From Pseudogemmobacter hezensis (GTDB lineage Bacteria > Pseudomonadota > Alphaproteobacteria > Rhodobacterales > Rhodobacteraceae), in the NCBI RefSeq assembly GCF_013155295.1, contig NZ_JABJXT010000010.1, forward strand, positions 101,311-165,310: DNA of 64,000 bases, in the 5' to 3' direction. The translations under genes were made by a program, and so were the position numbers. This document shows, piece by piece, positions 9,028-18,547 of this stretch. Position 1 is the stretch's first letter. Every line of letters starts with the position of its first letter. A model generated the notes under the pieces. It was not told where the DNA came from. It saw only the letters and a program-made list of their open reading frames with translations, and searched no databases.

Positions 9028-10488
9028 ATGGCTGAGCCAGTTCAGAAGATCACCCCGGTCCTGCTTTGCGGCGGCTCTGGCACCCGGCTCTGGCCCTTGT
9101 CGCGCAAAAGCTATCCCAAGCAATTTGCGCTGGAAATTGACGGCCAGACGCTGTTCCAGGCCTCGGCGCTGCGGTTGTCGGGCCAGGGCGAGGGGCTGAC
9201 ATTCGCCCGCCCGCTGGTGGTGACGGGCAGCGATTTCCGTTTCATCGTGACCGAGCAGCTTTTGGCGATTGGCGCAGACCCCGGCCCGATCCTGATCGAA
9301 CCTGCGGCCCGCAATACCGCGCCTGCGGTGCTGGCGGCGGCGCTTTACCTGCATCAGGCGGACCCGGATTCCGTGGCGCTGGTCGCGCCCTCGGATCACG
9401 CGATCCCCGACAGCGCGGCCTTTCGCGCGGCGGTGGCACGCGGTCTGCCAGAGATTGCCGCCGGGCAGATCGTGACCTTTGGCATCACCCCCGACCGGGC
9501 CGAGACCGGCTATGGCTGGCTGGAACTGGCAGCCCCCACCAAAGACGGGGCCCCCGTCCGGCTGGGCCGCTTTGTCGAAAAACCCGATGCGACCCGCGCC
9601 GCGCAGATGCTGGCGGCGGGGCATTTCCTGTGGAATGCCGGGATTTTCCTCTTCCGCACCGCCGATCTGATCCGCGCCTATGAGGAATTCGCGCCGCAAA
9701 TGACCGAAGCCGTGCGCCAGGCGCTGGCTGCCGGGCAGACCGATCTGGGCTTTCTGCGCCTGGACCCAGGCGCCTGGAGTGGGATCGAGGATGTCTCGAT
9801 TGACTATGCGGTGATGGAAAAAGCGCCCAATCTTTCGGTCGTGCCCTTCTCGGCGGGCTGGTCGGATCTGGGCGGCTGGGATGCGGTCTGGCGTGAAGGC
9901 GGGCCGGATGCCTCGGGCAATGTGCTGGGCGGGGGGGCGACGGCGATCGACTGCGAGGATACGCTTTTACGATCCGAGTCTGAGGGGGTCGCGCTGGTCG
10001 GCATCGGGCTGAAGGGCCTGATCGCGGTGGCGATGCCCGATGCGGTTCTGGTGGCCGCCGCTGATCGTGCGCAGGATGTGAAACTGGCGGTCACCGCGCT
10101 AAAGGCGCGTGGCGCCCGCCAGGCTGAAACGCTGCCCCGCGATTACCGCCCCTGGGGCTGGTATGAAAGCCTGGCGATTGGCGAGCGGTTCCAGGTCAAG
10201 CGCATCCATGTCCATCCCGGCGCGGCGCTGTCGCTGCAATCGCATTTCCACCGCTCTGAACATTGGATCGTGGTCGAGGGCACCGCCCGCGTCACCGTCG
10301 ATGATCGCGTGCAGCTGGTGACGGAAAACCAGTCGGTCTATATTCCGCTGGGCTCAAAACACCGGATGGAGAACCCCGGCAAGGTGCCGATGGTGCTGAT
10401 CGAGGTGCAGACCGGGTCTTACCTCGGCGAGGATGACATCATCCGCTATGAGGATGTCTATGCCCGTGGCCAGGGGGCCAAAGGCTAG
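9028..10488 (+). CDS. manC: mannose-1-phosphate guanylyltransferase / mannose-6-phosphate isomerase
   Basis: A bifunctional enzyme of about 486 residues that supplies GDP-mannose. The N-terminal nucleotidyltransferase carries LLCGGSGTRLWPLSRKSYPK and FVEKPDA. The C-terminal type II isomerase cupin carries YRPWGWYESLAIGERFQVK, HPGAALSLQSHFHRSEHW and YIPLGSKHRMENPG. The ATG at 9028 has GAGG seven bases upstream; an in-frame TTG at 9022 is less likely. It sits between ugd and a glycosyltransferase, as expected for an exopolysaccharide precursor set. Confidence 0.95.
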   Translation: MAEPVQKITPVLLCGGSGTRLWPLSRKSYPKQFALEIDGQTLFQASALRLSGQGEGLTFARPLVVTGSDFRFIVTEQLLAIGADPGPILIEPAARNTAPAVLAAALYLHQADPDSVALVAPSDHAIPDSAAFRAAVARGLPEIAAGQIVTFGITPDRAETGYGWLELAAPTKDGAPVRLGRFVEKPDATRAAQMLAAGHFLWNAGIFLFRTADLIRAYEEFAPQMTEAVRQALAAGQTDLGFLRLDPGAWSGIEDVSIDYAVMEKAPNLSVVPFSAGWSDLGGWDAVWREGGPDASGNVLGGGATAIDCEDTLLRSESEGVALVGIGLKGLIAVAMPDAVLVAAADRAQDVKLAVTALKARGARQAETLPRDYRPWGWYESLAIGERFQVKRIHVHPGAALSLQSHFHRSEHWIVVEGTARVTVDDRVQLVTENQSVYIPLGSKHRMENPGKVPMVLIEVQTGSYLGEDDIIRYEDVYARGQGAKG

Positions 10489-10564
10489 ATCCGCCCCGGT
10501 TGCTGTAATCTGTTGCCTGGTTAAGACCCCGAAACAGCATCACTTACCGCGCCGGAGGCCCTTT

Positions 10565-11734
10565 ATGCGTGTTGCCCTCGTTCATTTCTGGCTGGTCGGC
10601 ATGCGTGGCGGCGAAAAGGTGCTTGAGGCGCTGTGCCGCCTTTACCCCGATGCGGTGATCATCACCCATGTCGCGGATCGCACTAAGCTATCGCCGCTGA
10701 TCCTGAGCCATGAGATCCGCGAGACCTTTATCGCAAAGCTGCCCGGCGCAAAAAAGCATTACCAGAAATACCTGCCCCTGATGCCACGTGCGCTGGAACA
10801 GCTGGATATGTCGGAATTCGATCTGATCATCTCCAGTGAATCCGGCCCCGCCAAGGGGATCATTCCCCGGCCGGACGCGCTACATCTGTGCTATTGCCAT
10901 TCACCCATGCGCTATATCTGGGATCAGTATCACACTTACCGCGCGCGGGCCGGGCGTCTGTCGCGGCTGATGATGCCCTTGATCTCGCCCCGGCTGCGGC
11001 TCTGGGATGTGGTCAGCGCGGCGCGGGTGGATCAGTTCATCGCCAATTCCAGCTTTGTCGCGCAGCGGATCCAGACCTATTACCGCCGCGAGGCCGAAGT
11101 GATCGCGCCCCCTGTCGCGGTGGATGAATTCCGTCCCGCGCCGCCCGATCAGATCGGCGATCACTATCTGATGGCGGGCGAGCTGGTCAGCTATAAGCGC
11201 CCCGATCTTGCGGTGGCGGCCTTTGCGAAATCGGGGCGCAGGCTCAGGATCGTCGGTGACGGGGCCGAGCGCCGGGCGTTGGAGAAGATCGCCACCCCGA
11301 ATATCGAGTTCACCGGGCGACTGCCTTTCGCGCAGCTGAAGGAAGAATTCGCCCGTTGCCGGGCGCTGATTTTCCCCGGCGAAGAGGATTTCGGGATCAT
11401 CCCGGTTGAGGTCATGGCCTCGGGCCGTCCGGTGGTGGCCTATGGGCGCGGCGGCGTGCTGGATTCGGTGATACCGGGGGAAACCGGGGTGTTCTTCGAT
11501 CGCCAGACCCCTGATGCCCTGGAAGAGGCAATCGCGCAGCTGGAAAGCGGGCTTTTGCAAAGGCTGGATCCGGGCGTGCTGCAATCCCACGCGGGCCAGT
11601 TCAGCGAGGCCGCTTTCACGCTGCAGATCCGGCAGGCAATCGCCGATGCCATGCAGCGGTTTTCAAAGCCGGGCACCCGCGTCAGGAATATGGGGGCGGA
11701 ACACGCGCAAAAATCGGCAGATTCCCTGGTCTGA
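10565..11734 (+). CDS. glycosyltransferase family 4 (WbaZ-like)
   Basis: About 389 residues with a GT-B fold. The N-terminus VALVHFWLVGMRGGEKVLEA and CYCHSPMRYIWDQYHTYR match the WbaZ/mannosyltransferase group. The C-terminal nucleotide-sugar site has FPGEEDFGIIPVEVMASGRP followed by VVAYGRGG. The frame is open upstream, but the ATG at 10565 with a purine-rich GGAGG leader is the natural start. It follows manC by about 75 bp, so GDP-mannose is a plausible donor (inference). Confidence 0.88.
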   Translation: MRVALVHFWLVGMRGGEKVLEALCRLYPDAVIITHVADRTKLSPLILSHEIRETFIAKLPGAKKHYQKYLPLMPRALEQLDMSEFDLIISSESGPAKGIIPRPDALHLCYCHSPMRYIWDQYHTYRARAGRLSRLMMPLISPRLRLWDVVSAARVDQFIANSSFVAQRIQTYYRREAEVIAPPVAVDEFRPAPPDQIGDHYLMAGELVSYKRPDLAVAAFAKSGRRLRIVGDGAERRALEKIATPNIEFTGRLPFAQLKEEFARCRALIFPGEEDFGIIPVEVMASGRPVVAYGRGGVLDSVIPGETGVFFDRQTPDALEEAIAQLESGLLQRLDPGVLQSHAGQFSEAAFTLQIRQAIADAMQRFSKPGTRVRNMGAEHAQKSADSLV

Positions 11735-11743
11735 AAGGCCGTG

Positions 11744-12640
11744 TCAGGCCGTCAGCGCCTTCTTCATGATGCAGGCCACCTCGTCATAGGTCGCGCCACG
11801 GGGCGCCGTTTTTCGCCAGATCAGCGACACCTCTCTGAGGGGGGCCTGCGCCGCCAGCGGCAGGGCCTTTACCAGCTTTTCCCGCAGCACCTCAGAGCGC
11901 ACATAAAGCTGCGGCAAAAGCGAGATGCCCATGCCAATCGCCACCATCTGGCGCAAAGTGTCCAGGGTGGTGCGTTCATAATCAGTGGCCAGATGCGCGC
12001 CCGCAGCGGTGCAAAAACGGATGATCTGGTCTTGCAGCTGCGGGCCGAAATCCATCGCCAGAATGGTCTCGCCTGCAAGGTCGGCGGGCTGGATCTGCGC
12101 CTGCCCTGCCAGCCGGTGATCGACGGGCAGGACGACCATCAGCGGCTCTGATATCAGAGGGTGGCATTCCAGATCGGGGCGGTCCACGGCTTCGGGCAGC
12201 AAGATCACATCATGGGCGCCGTCAATCAGCTGGCGCACCAGCACATCGCTGCGCTCTTCACGCACCCGCAGCCTGGTCTGGGGGAAGGCCCTGCGCAGAT
12301 CCGGCATCGCCACCGCCAGCGCATAGGCCCCAACCGTATGCACCACGCCGATCTGCAACAGCGCGGGCGGGGCCATAGGGTCGTTGCGCCTTGCGATCTC
12401 GCGGATGTCCTCAAGACTGTCGAGCATGGCGCGGGCCCGCCTGGCCACCTCCTGGCCGGTGGGTGTCAGCGAAACCCTTGCCCGGGTGCGTTCCACAAGG
12501 CGGGCGCCCAGCCGGGCCTCAAGCTCTTTGAGCTGAATGCTGAGCGTGGGCTGTGCCACCCGACAGGCCTCAGCCGCCTGGCTGAAATTCAGCGTATCGG
12601 CCAGGGCCACCAGATAGCGCAGCTGTTGCAGGCTGGGCAT
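11744..12640 (-). CDS. LysR regulator, OxyR-like but lacking the peroxidatic cysteine
   Basis: 298 residues. The N-terminal winged HTH is LNFSQAAEACRVAQPTLSIQ, followed by a LysR effector domain. The effector region aligns with OxyR through AGETILAMDFGPQLQDQIIR and LETL-like TTLDTLRQMVAIGMGISLLP. At the place of OxyR Cys199 (HCLRDQ in E. coli) this protein has PQLQDQ; the partner cysteine (FCTAAGA) remains. It cannot use the normal intramolecular disulfide switch. It is transcribed away from the mrp operon, with AGAGG just upstream of its ATG. Confidence 0.88.
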   Translation of the reverse strand: MPSLQQLRYLVALADTLNFSQAAEACRVAQPTLSIQLKELEARLGARLVERTRARVSLTPTGQEVARRARAMLDSLEDIREIARRNDPMAPPALLQIGVVHTVGAYALAVAMPDLRRAFPQTRLRVREERSDVLVRQLIDGAHDVILLPEAVDRPDLECHPLISEPLMVVLPVDHRLAGQAQIQPADLAGETILAMDFGPQLQDQIIRFCTAAGAHLATDYERTTLDTLRQMVAIGMGISLLPQLYVRSEVLREKLVKALPLAAQAPLREVSLIWRKTAPRGATYDEVACIMKKALTA

Positions 12641-12654
12641 GAGACCTCTTATTT

Positions 12655-12690
12655 ATAACAGCTATAACAAGCTATATCATTATCTATTTC
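12655..12690. promoter_or_regulatory. Probable LysR/OxyR-type operator between the regulator and mrpA
   Basis: The 122-bp divergent spacer holds a sharply AT-rich stretch with CTAT elements at 12662, 12672 and 12683, spaced about 10 bp apart. This resembles the helically phased ATAG/CTAT contacts of OxyR operators. The assignment is inferred from pattern and position. Confidence 0.4.
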
Positions 12691-12762
12691 CATCCGGAAA
12701 CCGATTTCGCTAGATCCTGTGTCAGCTCTGAACCCCGCAAAGCGCAGAGGCTGCGAACCGAT

Positions 12763-15009
12763 ATGCCATCAGACCATTCCGCGCCGGGCGCATCCCGGGT
12801 TTGGGGCTATGCGGCAGCCCTGATCTCGCTGGGCCTTGCCATAGCTGTCGCCATGCAGGCGCAGGCTGTGCTGGGCGGAGAGGTTTTGCTGGCCAGCTGG
12901 GCCTGGGCGCCCTCGCTGGGGATTTCGCTGGGCTTTATGCTGGACGGGCTTTCGCTGATTTTCGCGCTGCTGATCACCGGGATCGGGGCGCTGATCTTTC
13001 TTTATGCCACCGGCTATATGGGCGATCATCCGCAGTTCGGGCGGTTTGTGCTGTTTCTGTTTCTCTTCATGCTGTCGATGCTGGGCCTGGTGCTGGCCCG
13101 CGATCTGATCACCCTCTTCGTGTTCTGGGAGCTGACCTCGGTCACCTCCTACCTGCTGATCGGCTTCAACAACGATCAGCCAAAGGCGCGGCGCAATGCG
13201 TTGCAGGCCCTGCTGGTGACGGGGGGCGGCGGGCTTGCGCTTTTGGCCGGGTTTATTCTGATCGGCATGGCGGCGGGCAGCCATGATCTGGCGCAGATCC
13301 TTGCCTCCGGGGGCTTGCAGGACCACCCGCTTTACCTGCCGATCCTTGGGCTGGTTTTGCTGGGGGCCTTTACCAAATCGGCGCAGTTTCCGTTCCATTT
13401 CTGGCTGCCAAATGCGATGGCCGCGCCGACCCCGGTCTCGGCCTATCTGCATTCGGCAACCATGGTGAAGGCGGGCGTCTATCTGCTGGCGCGGCTGCAT
13501 CCGACGCTGGGCGATACCGCCGCCTGGAGCGGCACGCTGACCGCGGCGGGCCTGCTGACGGCGGTGATGGCCTCGGTATTCGCGCTGCGCCAAAGCGATC
13601 TGAAACAGGCGCTGGCCTATACGACGCTGATGGCTCTGGGCACGATCACGCTGTTTCTGGCGGGCGGATCACCCTATGCGCTGACGGCCGCGATCACCTT
13701 TCTGATCGTGCATTCGCTTTATAAGGCGGCGCTTTTCATGGTGGTCGGTGCCATAGATCACGCCACCGGCACGCGTGAGGTGGCGCATTTAGGCGGTCTG
13801 CGCCGGGCCATGCCGCTGACTGCGCTGGCGGCTGCGCTGGCGGCGGCCTCAATGGCGGGGCTGCCGCCGATGCTCGGCTGGATCGGCAAAGAGCTGCTTT
13901 ATGCCGGGGCGGGCACGCTGCCTGTGCCGGGCCTGGTGACAGCGGGGGTTCTGCTGGCCAATGCGCTGATGTTTGCGGTGGCGGGGATCGTGGCGCTGCG
14001 CCCCTTCTGGGGCCAGCCCATCGCGCCGCCGCACCCCCCGCATGAGGTGGGCTGGCAGATGCTGGCGGGCCCTTTGCTGCTGGGTGTCCTGGGGCTTGGC
14101 TGCGGCCTTGCTGCAGGGCTTTTGCAGCCCTTTGTGAGCGTGGCGGTCACGATCAGCCTGGACCAGCCTCATGCCGCCGATCTGCATCTTTGGGCCGGGC
14201 TGAACCTGCCCTTCGCCCTTAGCCTTGCCACCTTCGCGCTAGGCACGCTGATCTGTCTGGCCCGCGATACGCTGCGCCGTGCCATAGCGGCGGGTCTTGC
14301 CCGCCTGCCGGGCTTTGATCCCGGCTGGGATCGGTTTCTGGACGGGTTCCGGGCCTTTGCGCTCTGGCAGTCGCGGCTGATCCAGACCGGGCGGCTGAGC
14401 CATTATCTGACCGCGACCTTCGTCACCCTTGCGCTGACGCTGGGGGTGACCCTGATCCTGAAGCGCCCTGTCATTGCGATCGCGCTTTCGGCCTCGCCCC
14501 TTTTGTGGCTGATCGCGGGCTTTACGCTGGCGGGGGCGGTGCTGGCGCTGGTGCCTGGCTCCCGCATTGCCAATATCGCCGGGATCGGCACGGTCGGGAT
14601 CGGGGTTGCGCTGATCTTCATCCTGTTTGGGGCGCCGGATGTCGCCACCACGCAGCTGATGGTCGAGACCCTTTCGGCGGTGCTGTTCGGGATCGCCATG
14701 CTGCGCCTGCCTGGCATCATCGAGCGCCGCTCGCCCCGCAAACAGCTGCTGCATGCGGGGATCGCGCTGGCGGTTGGCCTGTGTGTTACGCTGACCATCC
14801 TGGCCATCGTCTCGCATCCGCTTGACCGCCATATCACCCGCTTTTTCGAGGAAGGCTCTTACGCGCAGGCGCATGGGCTGAACATCGTCAATGTGATCCT
14901 CGTGGATTTCCGCGCCTTTGACACCTTTGGCGAGCTGACGGTGGTGCTGCTGGCCGCGATCGGGGCCTATGCGCTGCTGAAACGCAAAGCGGCAGGGGGG
15001 CGCGAATGA
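12763..15009 (+). CDS. mrpA: Mrp Na+/H+ antiporter subunit A
   Basis: 748 residues, polytopic, NuoL/ND5-like. Conserved proton-channel elements are present: [18 protein letters not shown] (Glu), [17 protein letters not shown] (Lys) and [20 protein letters not shown]. The C-terminal part carries the DUF4040/MrpA tail ([20 protein letters not shown]). It forms the core of the multisubunit antiporter in the inner membrane. It is somewhat shorter than fused MrpA/B proteins, as expected because MrpB is separate here. The stop overlaps the mrpB start by 4 bp. Confidence 0.95.
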   Translation: MPSDHSAPGASRVWGYAAALISLGLAIAVAMQAQAVLGGEVLLASWAWAPSLGISLGFMLDGLSLIFALLITGIGALIFLYATGYMGDHPQFGRFVLFLFLFMLSMLGLVLARDLITLFVFWELTSVTSYLLIGFNNDQPKARRNALQALLVTGGGGLALLAGFILIGMAAGSHDLAQILASGGLQDHPLYLPILGLVLLGAFTKSAQFPFHFWLPNAMAAPTPVSAYLHSATMVKAGVYLLARLHPTLGDTAAWSGTLTAAGLLTAVMASVFALRQSDLKQALAYTTLMALGTITLFLAGGSPYALTAAITFLIVHSLYKAALFMVVGAIDHATGTREVAHLGGLRRAMPLTALAAALAAASMAGLPPMLGWIGKELLYAGAGTLPVPGLVTAGVLLANALMFAVAGIVALRPFWGQPIAPPHPPHEVGWQMLAGPLLLGVLGLGCGLAAGLLQPFVSVAVTISLDQPHAADLHLWAGLNLPFALSLATFALGTLICLARDTLRRAIAAGLARLPGFDPGWDRFLDGFRAFALWQSRLIQTGRLSHYLTATFVTLALTLGVTLILKRPVIAIALSASPLLWLIAGFTLAGAVLALVPGSRIANIAGIGTVGIGVALIFILFGAPDVATTQLMVETLSAVLFGIAMLRLPGIIERRSPRKQLLHAGIALAVGLCVTLTILAIVSHPLDRHITRFFEEGSYAQAHGLNIVNVILVDFRAFDTFGELTVVLLAAIGAYALLKRKAAGGRE

Positions 15010-15419
15010 ACTCGCTTATTCTCAGCACCGGGGCCCGGTTTCTGGTCGCGCTTTTCCTGGTCTTTTCGGTCTATGTGCTGCTGCGCGGCCATAATGCGCC
15101 GGGCGGCGGCTTTATCGGCGGGCTGATCGCGGCCTGTGGCTTTGCCATCCATGCCTTTGCCAGTGGCGTGGCCGAGGCGCGGCGTGCCCTGCGGGTTGAT
15201 CCGCGCAGCATTGGCACCTGGGGGCTGATCTGCGCGCTGATCGCAGGGCTGATGGCGGGGCCTTTGGGGGCGGCCCCGTTTCAGGGCATCTGGGCAGAGA
15301 TCGCAGGTTACAAAATCTCAAGCGTGCTGCTGTTCGATATCGGCGTCTATCTGGCCGTGATCGGCGGTGTCCTGACGCTGATCTTCGCGCTGGAGGATCT
15401 GGGGGAGGAGGTCGGCTGA
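15006..15419 (+). CDS. mrpB: Mrp antiporter subunit B
   Basis: 137 residues with about four membrane segments. The motif [20 protein letters not shown] is diagnostic of the MnhB/MrpB domain. It overlaps mrpA by 4 bp and mrpC by 1 bp, so translation is coupled. Confidence 0.95.
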   Translation: MNSLILSTGARFLVALFLVFSVYVLLRGHNAPGGGFIGGLIAACGFAIHAFASGVAEARRALRVDPRSIGTWGLICALIAGLMAGPLGAAPFQGIWAEIAGYKISSVLLFDIGVYLAVIGGVLTLIFALEDLGEEVG

Positions 15420-15781
15420 TGGAAACCGTGCTCGCGCTTTTGTCGGGTCTGCTGACGGCTGCGGCGGTCTGGCTGATGCTGTCAGGCAATCTTTTGCGCT
15501 TTCTGTTCGGGCTTTTGCTGCTGTCAAACGCGGTCAATCTGGCGATCTTTGCCGCGGGCCGCCTGACCGGGGCCGCGCCCCCCCTGCTGGGGCCGGGCGG
15601 GGCTCTGCCCGGGCATGAGATGGCGAATGCCTTGCCCCAGGCGCTGCTTTTGACCGCGATTGTCATCGGCTTTGGCCTTTTCGCTTTCGCGCTGGCGCTG
15701 ACCATCCGTGCCTGGCGCAGCTTTGGCCATCTGGAGGTTGACCGGATGCGGCTGGCAGAACCGGATGAGGGCGAAAAATGA
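15419..15781 (+). CDS. mrpC: Mrp antiporter subunit C (NuoK-like)
   Basis: 120 residues with three membrane segments. LLRFLFGLLLLSNAVNLAIF is the typical NuoK/MrpC helix, and PLPQALLLTAIVIGF-like sequence follows (LPQALLLTAIVIGFGLFAF). It overlaps mrpD by 4 bp. Confidence 0.95.
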   Translation: METVLALLSGLLTAAAVWLMLSGNLLRFLFGLLLLSNAVNLAIFAAGRLTGAAPPLLGPGGALPGHEMANALPQALLLTAIVIGFGLFAFALALTIRAWRSFGHLEVDRMRLAEPDEGEK

Positions 15782-17280
15782 GCTGGATCCTTGCGCTGCC
15801 GATCCTTGCGCCCTTTCTCACGGCGGCGCTGGCCTTTCTTTTGCGCAACCGGCGCGGCTCTGGCTGGGTGTCGGTGCTGGGCGCGGCCCTCTCGCTGGTG
15901 TTGGCGGTGCGGCTGTTGCTGGCGGTGCTGGAGCATGGCGTGATCGCCGGGCAGATGAGCGCATGGCCCGCGCCTTTCGGCATTACGCTGGTGGCCGATT
16001 ACCTCAGCGCGGCCATGGTGCTGATCACCGCGATCATCAGCCTTGCGGTTGCCATCTGGGCCATGGCCGAGATCGGCCAGACCTCAACCCGGCTGGGCTG
16101 GCACGGGCTGTTCCAGACCCTGATCGGCGGCGTGAGCGGGGCCTTCCTGACCGGAGACCTCTTCAACCTTTACGTCTGGTTTGAGGTGCTGCTGATTTCA
16201 TCCTTCGGCCTTCTGGTGATCGGCGGGCGCAGGCAGGCGATTGATGGCGCGGTGAAATATGTCACGCTGAACCTGATCTCGACGGTGCTGTTTCTTTGCG
16301 CGGCGGGGCTGACCTATGGCGCAACGGGCACGCTGAACATGGCCGATCTGCACCGGGCTGTCGCCGCGCATCCCGACCCCGGGCTGATGACGGTCATTGC
16401 GGTGATGTTCATGCTGGCCTTCGGGCTGAAGGCTGCGGTCTTTCCGCTGTTCTTCTGGCTGCCCGCCTCATATCACACGCCGCATTTCGCGGTCTCGGCG
16501 GTTTTTGCCGGGCTTTTGACCAAGGTGGGCGTCTATGCGCTGATCCGCAGCTTCACGCTGATTTTCACCCATGACCAGGGCTATACGCATCAGATCCTGC
16601 TTTGGACCGCCTGTCTGACCATGCTGAGCGGGGTGCTGGGGGCGGCGGCGCAAAGCGATTTTCGCAAGATCCTCTCGTTCCATATCGTCAGCCAGATCGG
16701 CTATATGGTGCTGGGTCTGGCGCTGATGTCGCCGCTGGCGCTGATGGGGGGCGTGTTTTACCTGCTGCACCATATCATCGTGAAGGCGAACCTTTTCCTG
16801 ATTGCGGGGGTCTCGCGCCGCCTGACGGGCAGCTCTGATCTTTACGCGATTGGCGGGCTTTACAGATCCGCGCCGCTGCTGGCGGTTTTGTTCCTGATCC
16901 CGGCCTTTTCGCTGGCGGGTTTTCCGCCGCTGTCGGGGTTCTGGGCCAAATATGTGCTGGTCAGGGCCTCGCTGGATGCGGGCATGGGGCTGGTTGCCTT
17001 TGTCGCGCTTCTGACCGGGCTTCTGACGATTTACTCGATGACCAAAATCTGGGCCGAGGCCTTCTGGAAACCCCATCCCAATGGCTCCTGGCCCAGGCTT
17101 TCCGATATCCCCGCCCGCCCGCGCTGGCTGATGCTGGCGCCGATCATCGTGCTGGCGGCGATGACGGTGCTGATCGGCATTTTCCCGCAGCCCTTCATCA
17201 GCTTTGCCACGATTGGCGCCGGGCAGTTGCTGGATCCCGCCGCCTATATCGAGACGGTGTTGCGGGGGCGCGCATCATGA
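15778..17280 (+). CDS. mrpD: Mrp antiporter subunit D (NuoN/M-like)
   Basis: 500 residues, polytopic. Conserved charged helix residues lie in LYVWFEVLLISSFGLLVIGG and FGLKAAVFPLFFWLPASYHT. FHIVSQIGYMVLGLALMSP and HHIIVKANLFLIAGVSRRLT are typical of the family. It is paralogous to MrpA and carries the second antiporter-like channel. It overlaps mrpE by 4 bp. Confidence 0.95.
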   Translation: MSWILALPILAPFLTAALAFLLRNRRGSGWVSVLGAALSLVLAVRLLLAVLEHGVIAGQMSAWPAPFGITLVADYLSAAMVLITAIISLAVAIWAMAEIGQTSTRLGWHGLFQTLIGGVSGAFLTGDLFNLYVWFEVLLISSFGLLVIGGRRQAIDGAVKYVTLNLISTVLFLCAAGLTYGATGTLNMADLHRAVAAHPDPGLMTVIAVMFMLAFGLKAAVFPLFFWLPASYHTPHFAVSAVFAGLLTKVGVYALIRSFTLIFTHDQGYTHQILLWTACLTMLSGVLGAAAQSDFRKILSFHIVSQIGYMVLGLALMSPLALMGGVFYLLHHIIVKANLFLIAGVSRRLTGSSDLYAIGGLYRSAPLLAVLFLIPAFSLAGFPPLSGFWAKYVLVRASLDAGMGLVAFVALLTGLLTIYSMTKIWAEAFWKPHPNGSWPRLSDIPARPRWLMLAPIIVLAAMTVLIGIFPQPFISFATIGAGQLLDPAAYIETVLRGRAS

Positions 17281-17786
17281 CCCTTCTGGCGATGAACCTG
17301 CTGCTGGCTCTTGGATATGCCGCGCTTTGGGGCAGCTTTGCGCCGCTGGATCTGGCGGGCGGTTTCGTCATTGGCTTTGTCGCGCTGTGGTTCGGGCGCA
17401 GACTGGCCCCGGGCCGCGGCCAGGAAGGCCCTGCGCATGACCGCTACGGCCCGCGCTATTTCCGCGTTTTGCCGCAGGTGCTGATCCTGTTTGTCTATTT
17501 CCTGAAAGAGCTGGTAAAATCCTGCCTGATGGTGGCGCGTGACTGTATCGCCCGCCGCCCCCGTCTGCATCCGGCAATCGTGACCTTCCCGATCGGTCCG
17601 AAAAGCGATCTTGAGATCTTTGTGCTGGCCAATCTGATCACCCTGACCCCGGGCACGCTGACGCTGGATGTGGCGAAAGACAAAAGCCATCTGCTGATCC
17701 ACTCGATCTATGCGGCGGATGCGGATGCGGTGATCGCCGATCTGCGCAGCGGAATGGAGCATCGCGTCAGAGAGGTATTCCGCTGA
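17277..17786 (+). CDS. mrpE: Mrp antiporter subunit E
   Basis: 169 residues. Two N-terminal membrane segments are followed by a cytoplasmic domain with the family signature LANLITLTPGTLTLDV. Length and position between D and F match the canonical mrp order. It overlaps mrpF by 1 bp. Confidence 0.93.
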   Translation: MTLLAMNLLLALGYAALWGSFAPLDLAGGFVIGFVALWFGRRLAPGRGQEGPAHDRYGPRYFRVLPQVLILFVYFLKELVKSCLMVARDCIARRPRLHPAIVTFPIGPKSDLEIFVLANLITLTPGTLTLDVAKDKSHLLIHSIYAADADAVIADLRSGMEHRVREVFR

Positions 17787-18082
17787 TGACACCCACAGAC
17801 TTCCTGGCGATTTGCCTGAACACCGGCCTTGGCCTGATCGCGCTTTCGATTGCCCTTGGCTTTGTGCGGCTTTGGCGCGGGCCAGAGCTGGCCGACCGGG
17901 TGGTGGCGCTGGATATGATGACCTCGGCGATCATCGGCTTTTGCGGGCTGTTCGCGGTCAGGGCGCAGGTTGAGGGCTATCTCGATATCGCGGTGGCCCT
18001 GGCATTGGTCAGTTTTGTCTCGGTCGTGGCGCTGGCGCGATATGCCGGACGGCTTGCCCGCAGGAGCGATCAGAATGATTGA
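17786..18082 (+). CDS. mrpF: Mrp antiporter subunit F
   Basis: 98 residues with three membrane helices. The signature RLWRGPELADRVVALDMMTS is typical of MrpF. The stop overlaps the mrpG start by 8 bp. Confidence 0.93.
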   Translation: MTPTDFLAICLNTGLGLIALSIALGFVRLWRGPELADRVVALDMMTSAIIGFCGLFAVRAQVEGYLDIAVALALVSFVSVVALARYAGRLARRSDQND

Positions 18083-18365
18083 GGTCATAACTGGCATTCT
18101 TGCCCTGCTGGCGGGGGGATTTGCGCTGATTGCGGCGCTTGGCGTGCTGCGCTTCCCCGATGTGCTGACGCGGATGCATGCTTCGTCGAAGGTTGGCTCA
18201 TTCGCCGGGGCGCTGGCGCTTTTGGCGGCGGCGGTCGATATCGGAACACTCAGCGCGGCCACCAGGGCGGGCTTTGCGATCCTGTTCATCTTTCTGACCG
18301 CGCCCATCGGGGCGCATCTGCTGGGGCGGGCGGCGCTTTGGCGCAGGCTGACAGGGCGCAGGTAA
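18075..18365 (+). CDS. mrpG: Mrp antiporter subunit G
   Basis: 96 residues. LGVLRFPDVLTRMHASSKVG is the PhaG/MnhG signature. The start at 18075 was chosen because the family domain begins immediately (MIEVITGILALLAGGFALI). It closes the complete A-G operon, which exports Na+ or K+ in exchange for protons and supports pH and salt homeostasis. Confidence 0.93.
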   Translation: MIEVITGILALLAGGFALIAALGVLRFPDVLTRMHASSKVGSFAGALALLAAAVDIGTLSAATRAGFAILFIFLTAPIGAHLLGRAALWRRLTGRR

Positions 18366-18547
18366 CCCGGCCCCGGCGCGAAAGCGGCATGGACCCGATC
18401 ATTGCATCCCCTGAGACCAAAGCGTCTGGCTCATCACCAGGGCTGCGCTCTGGCCTGTCGTTTCACCATGCGCGGATCGGATTATGGCTTATGGTTTCCG
18501 GGTGTGACCCTATATAAGCGCGGCATATCCAGCAGGGGGGAAATGCG

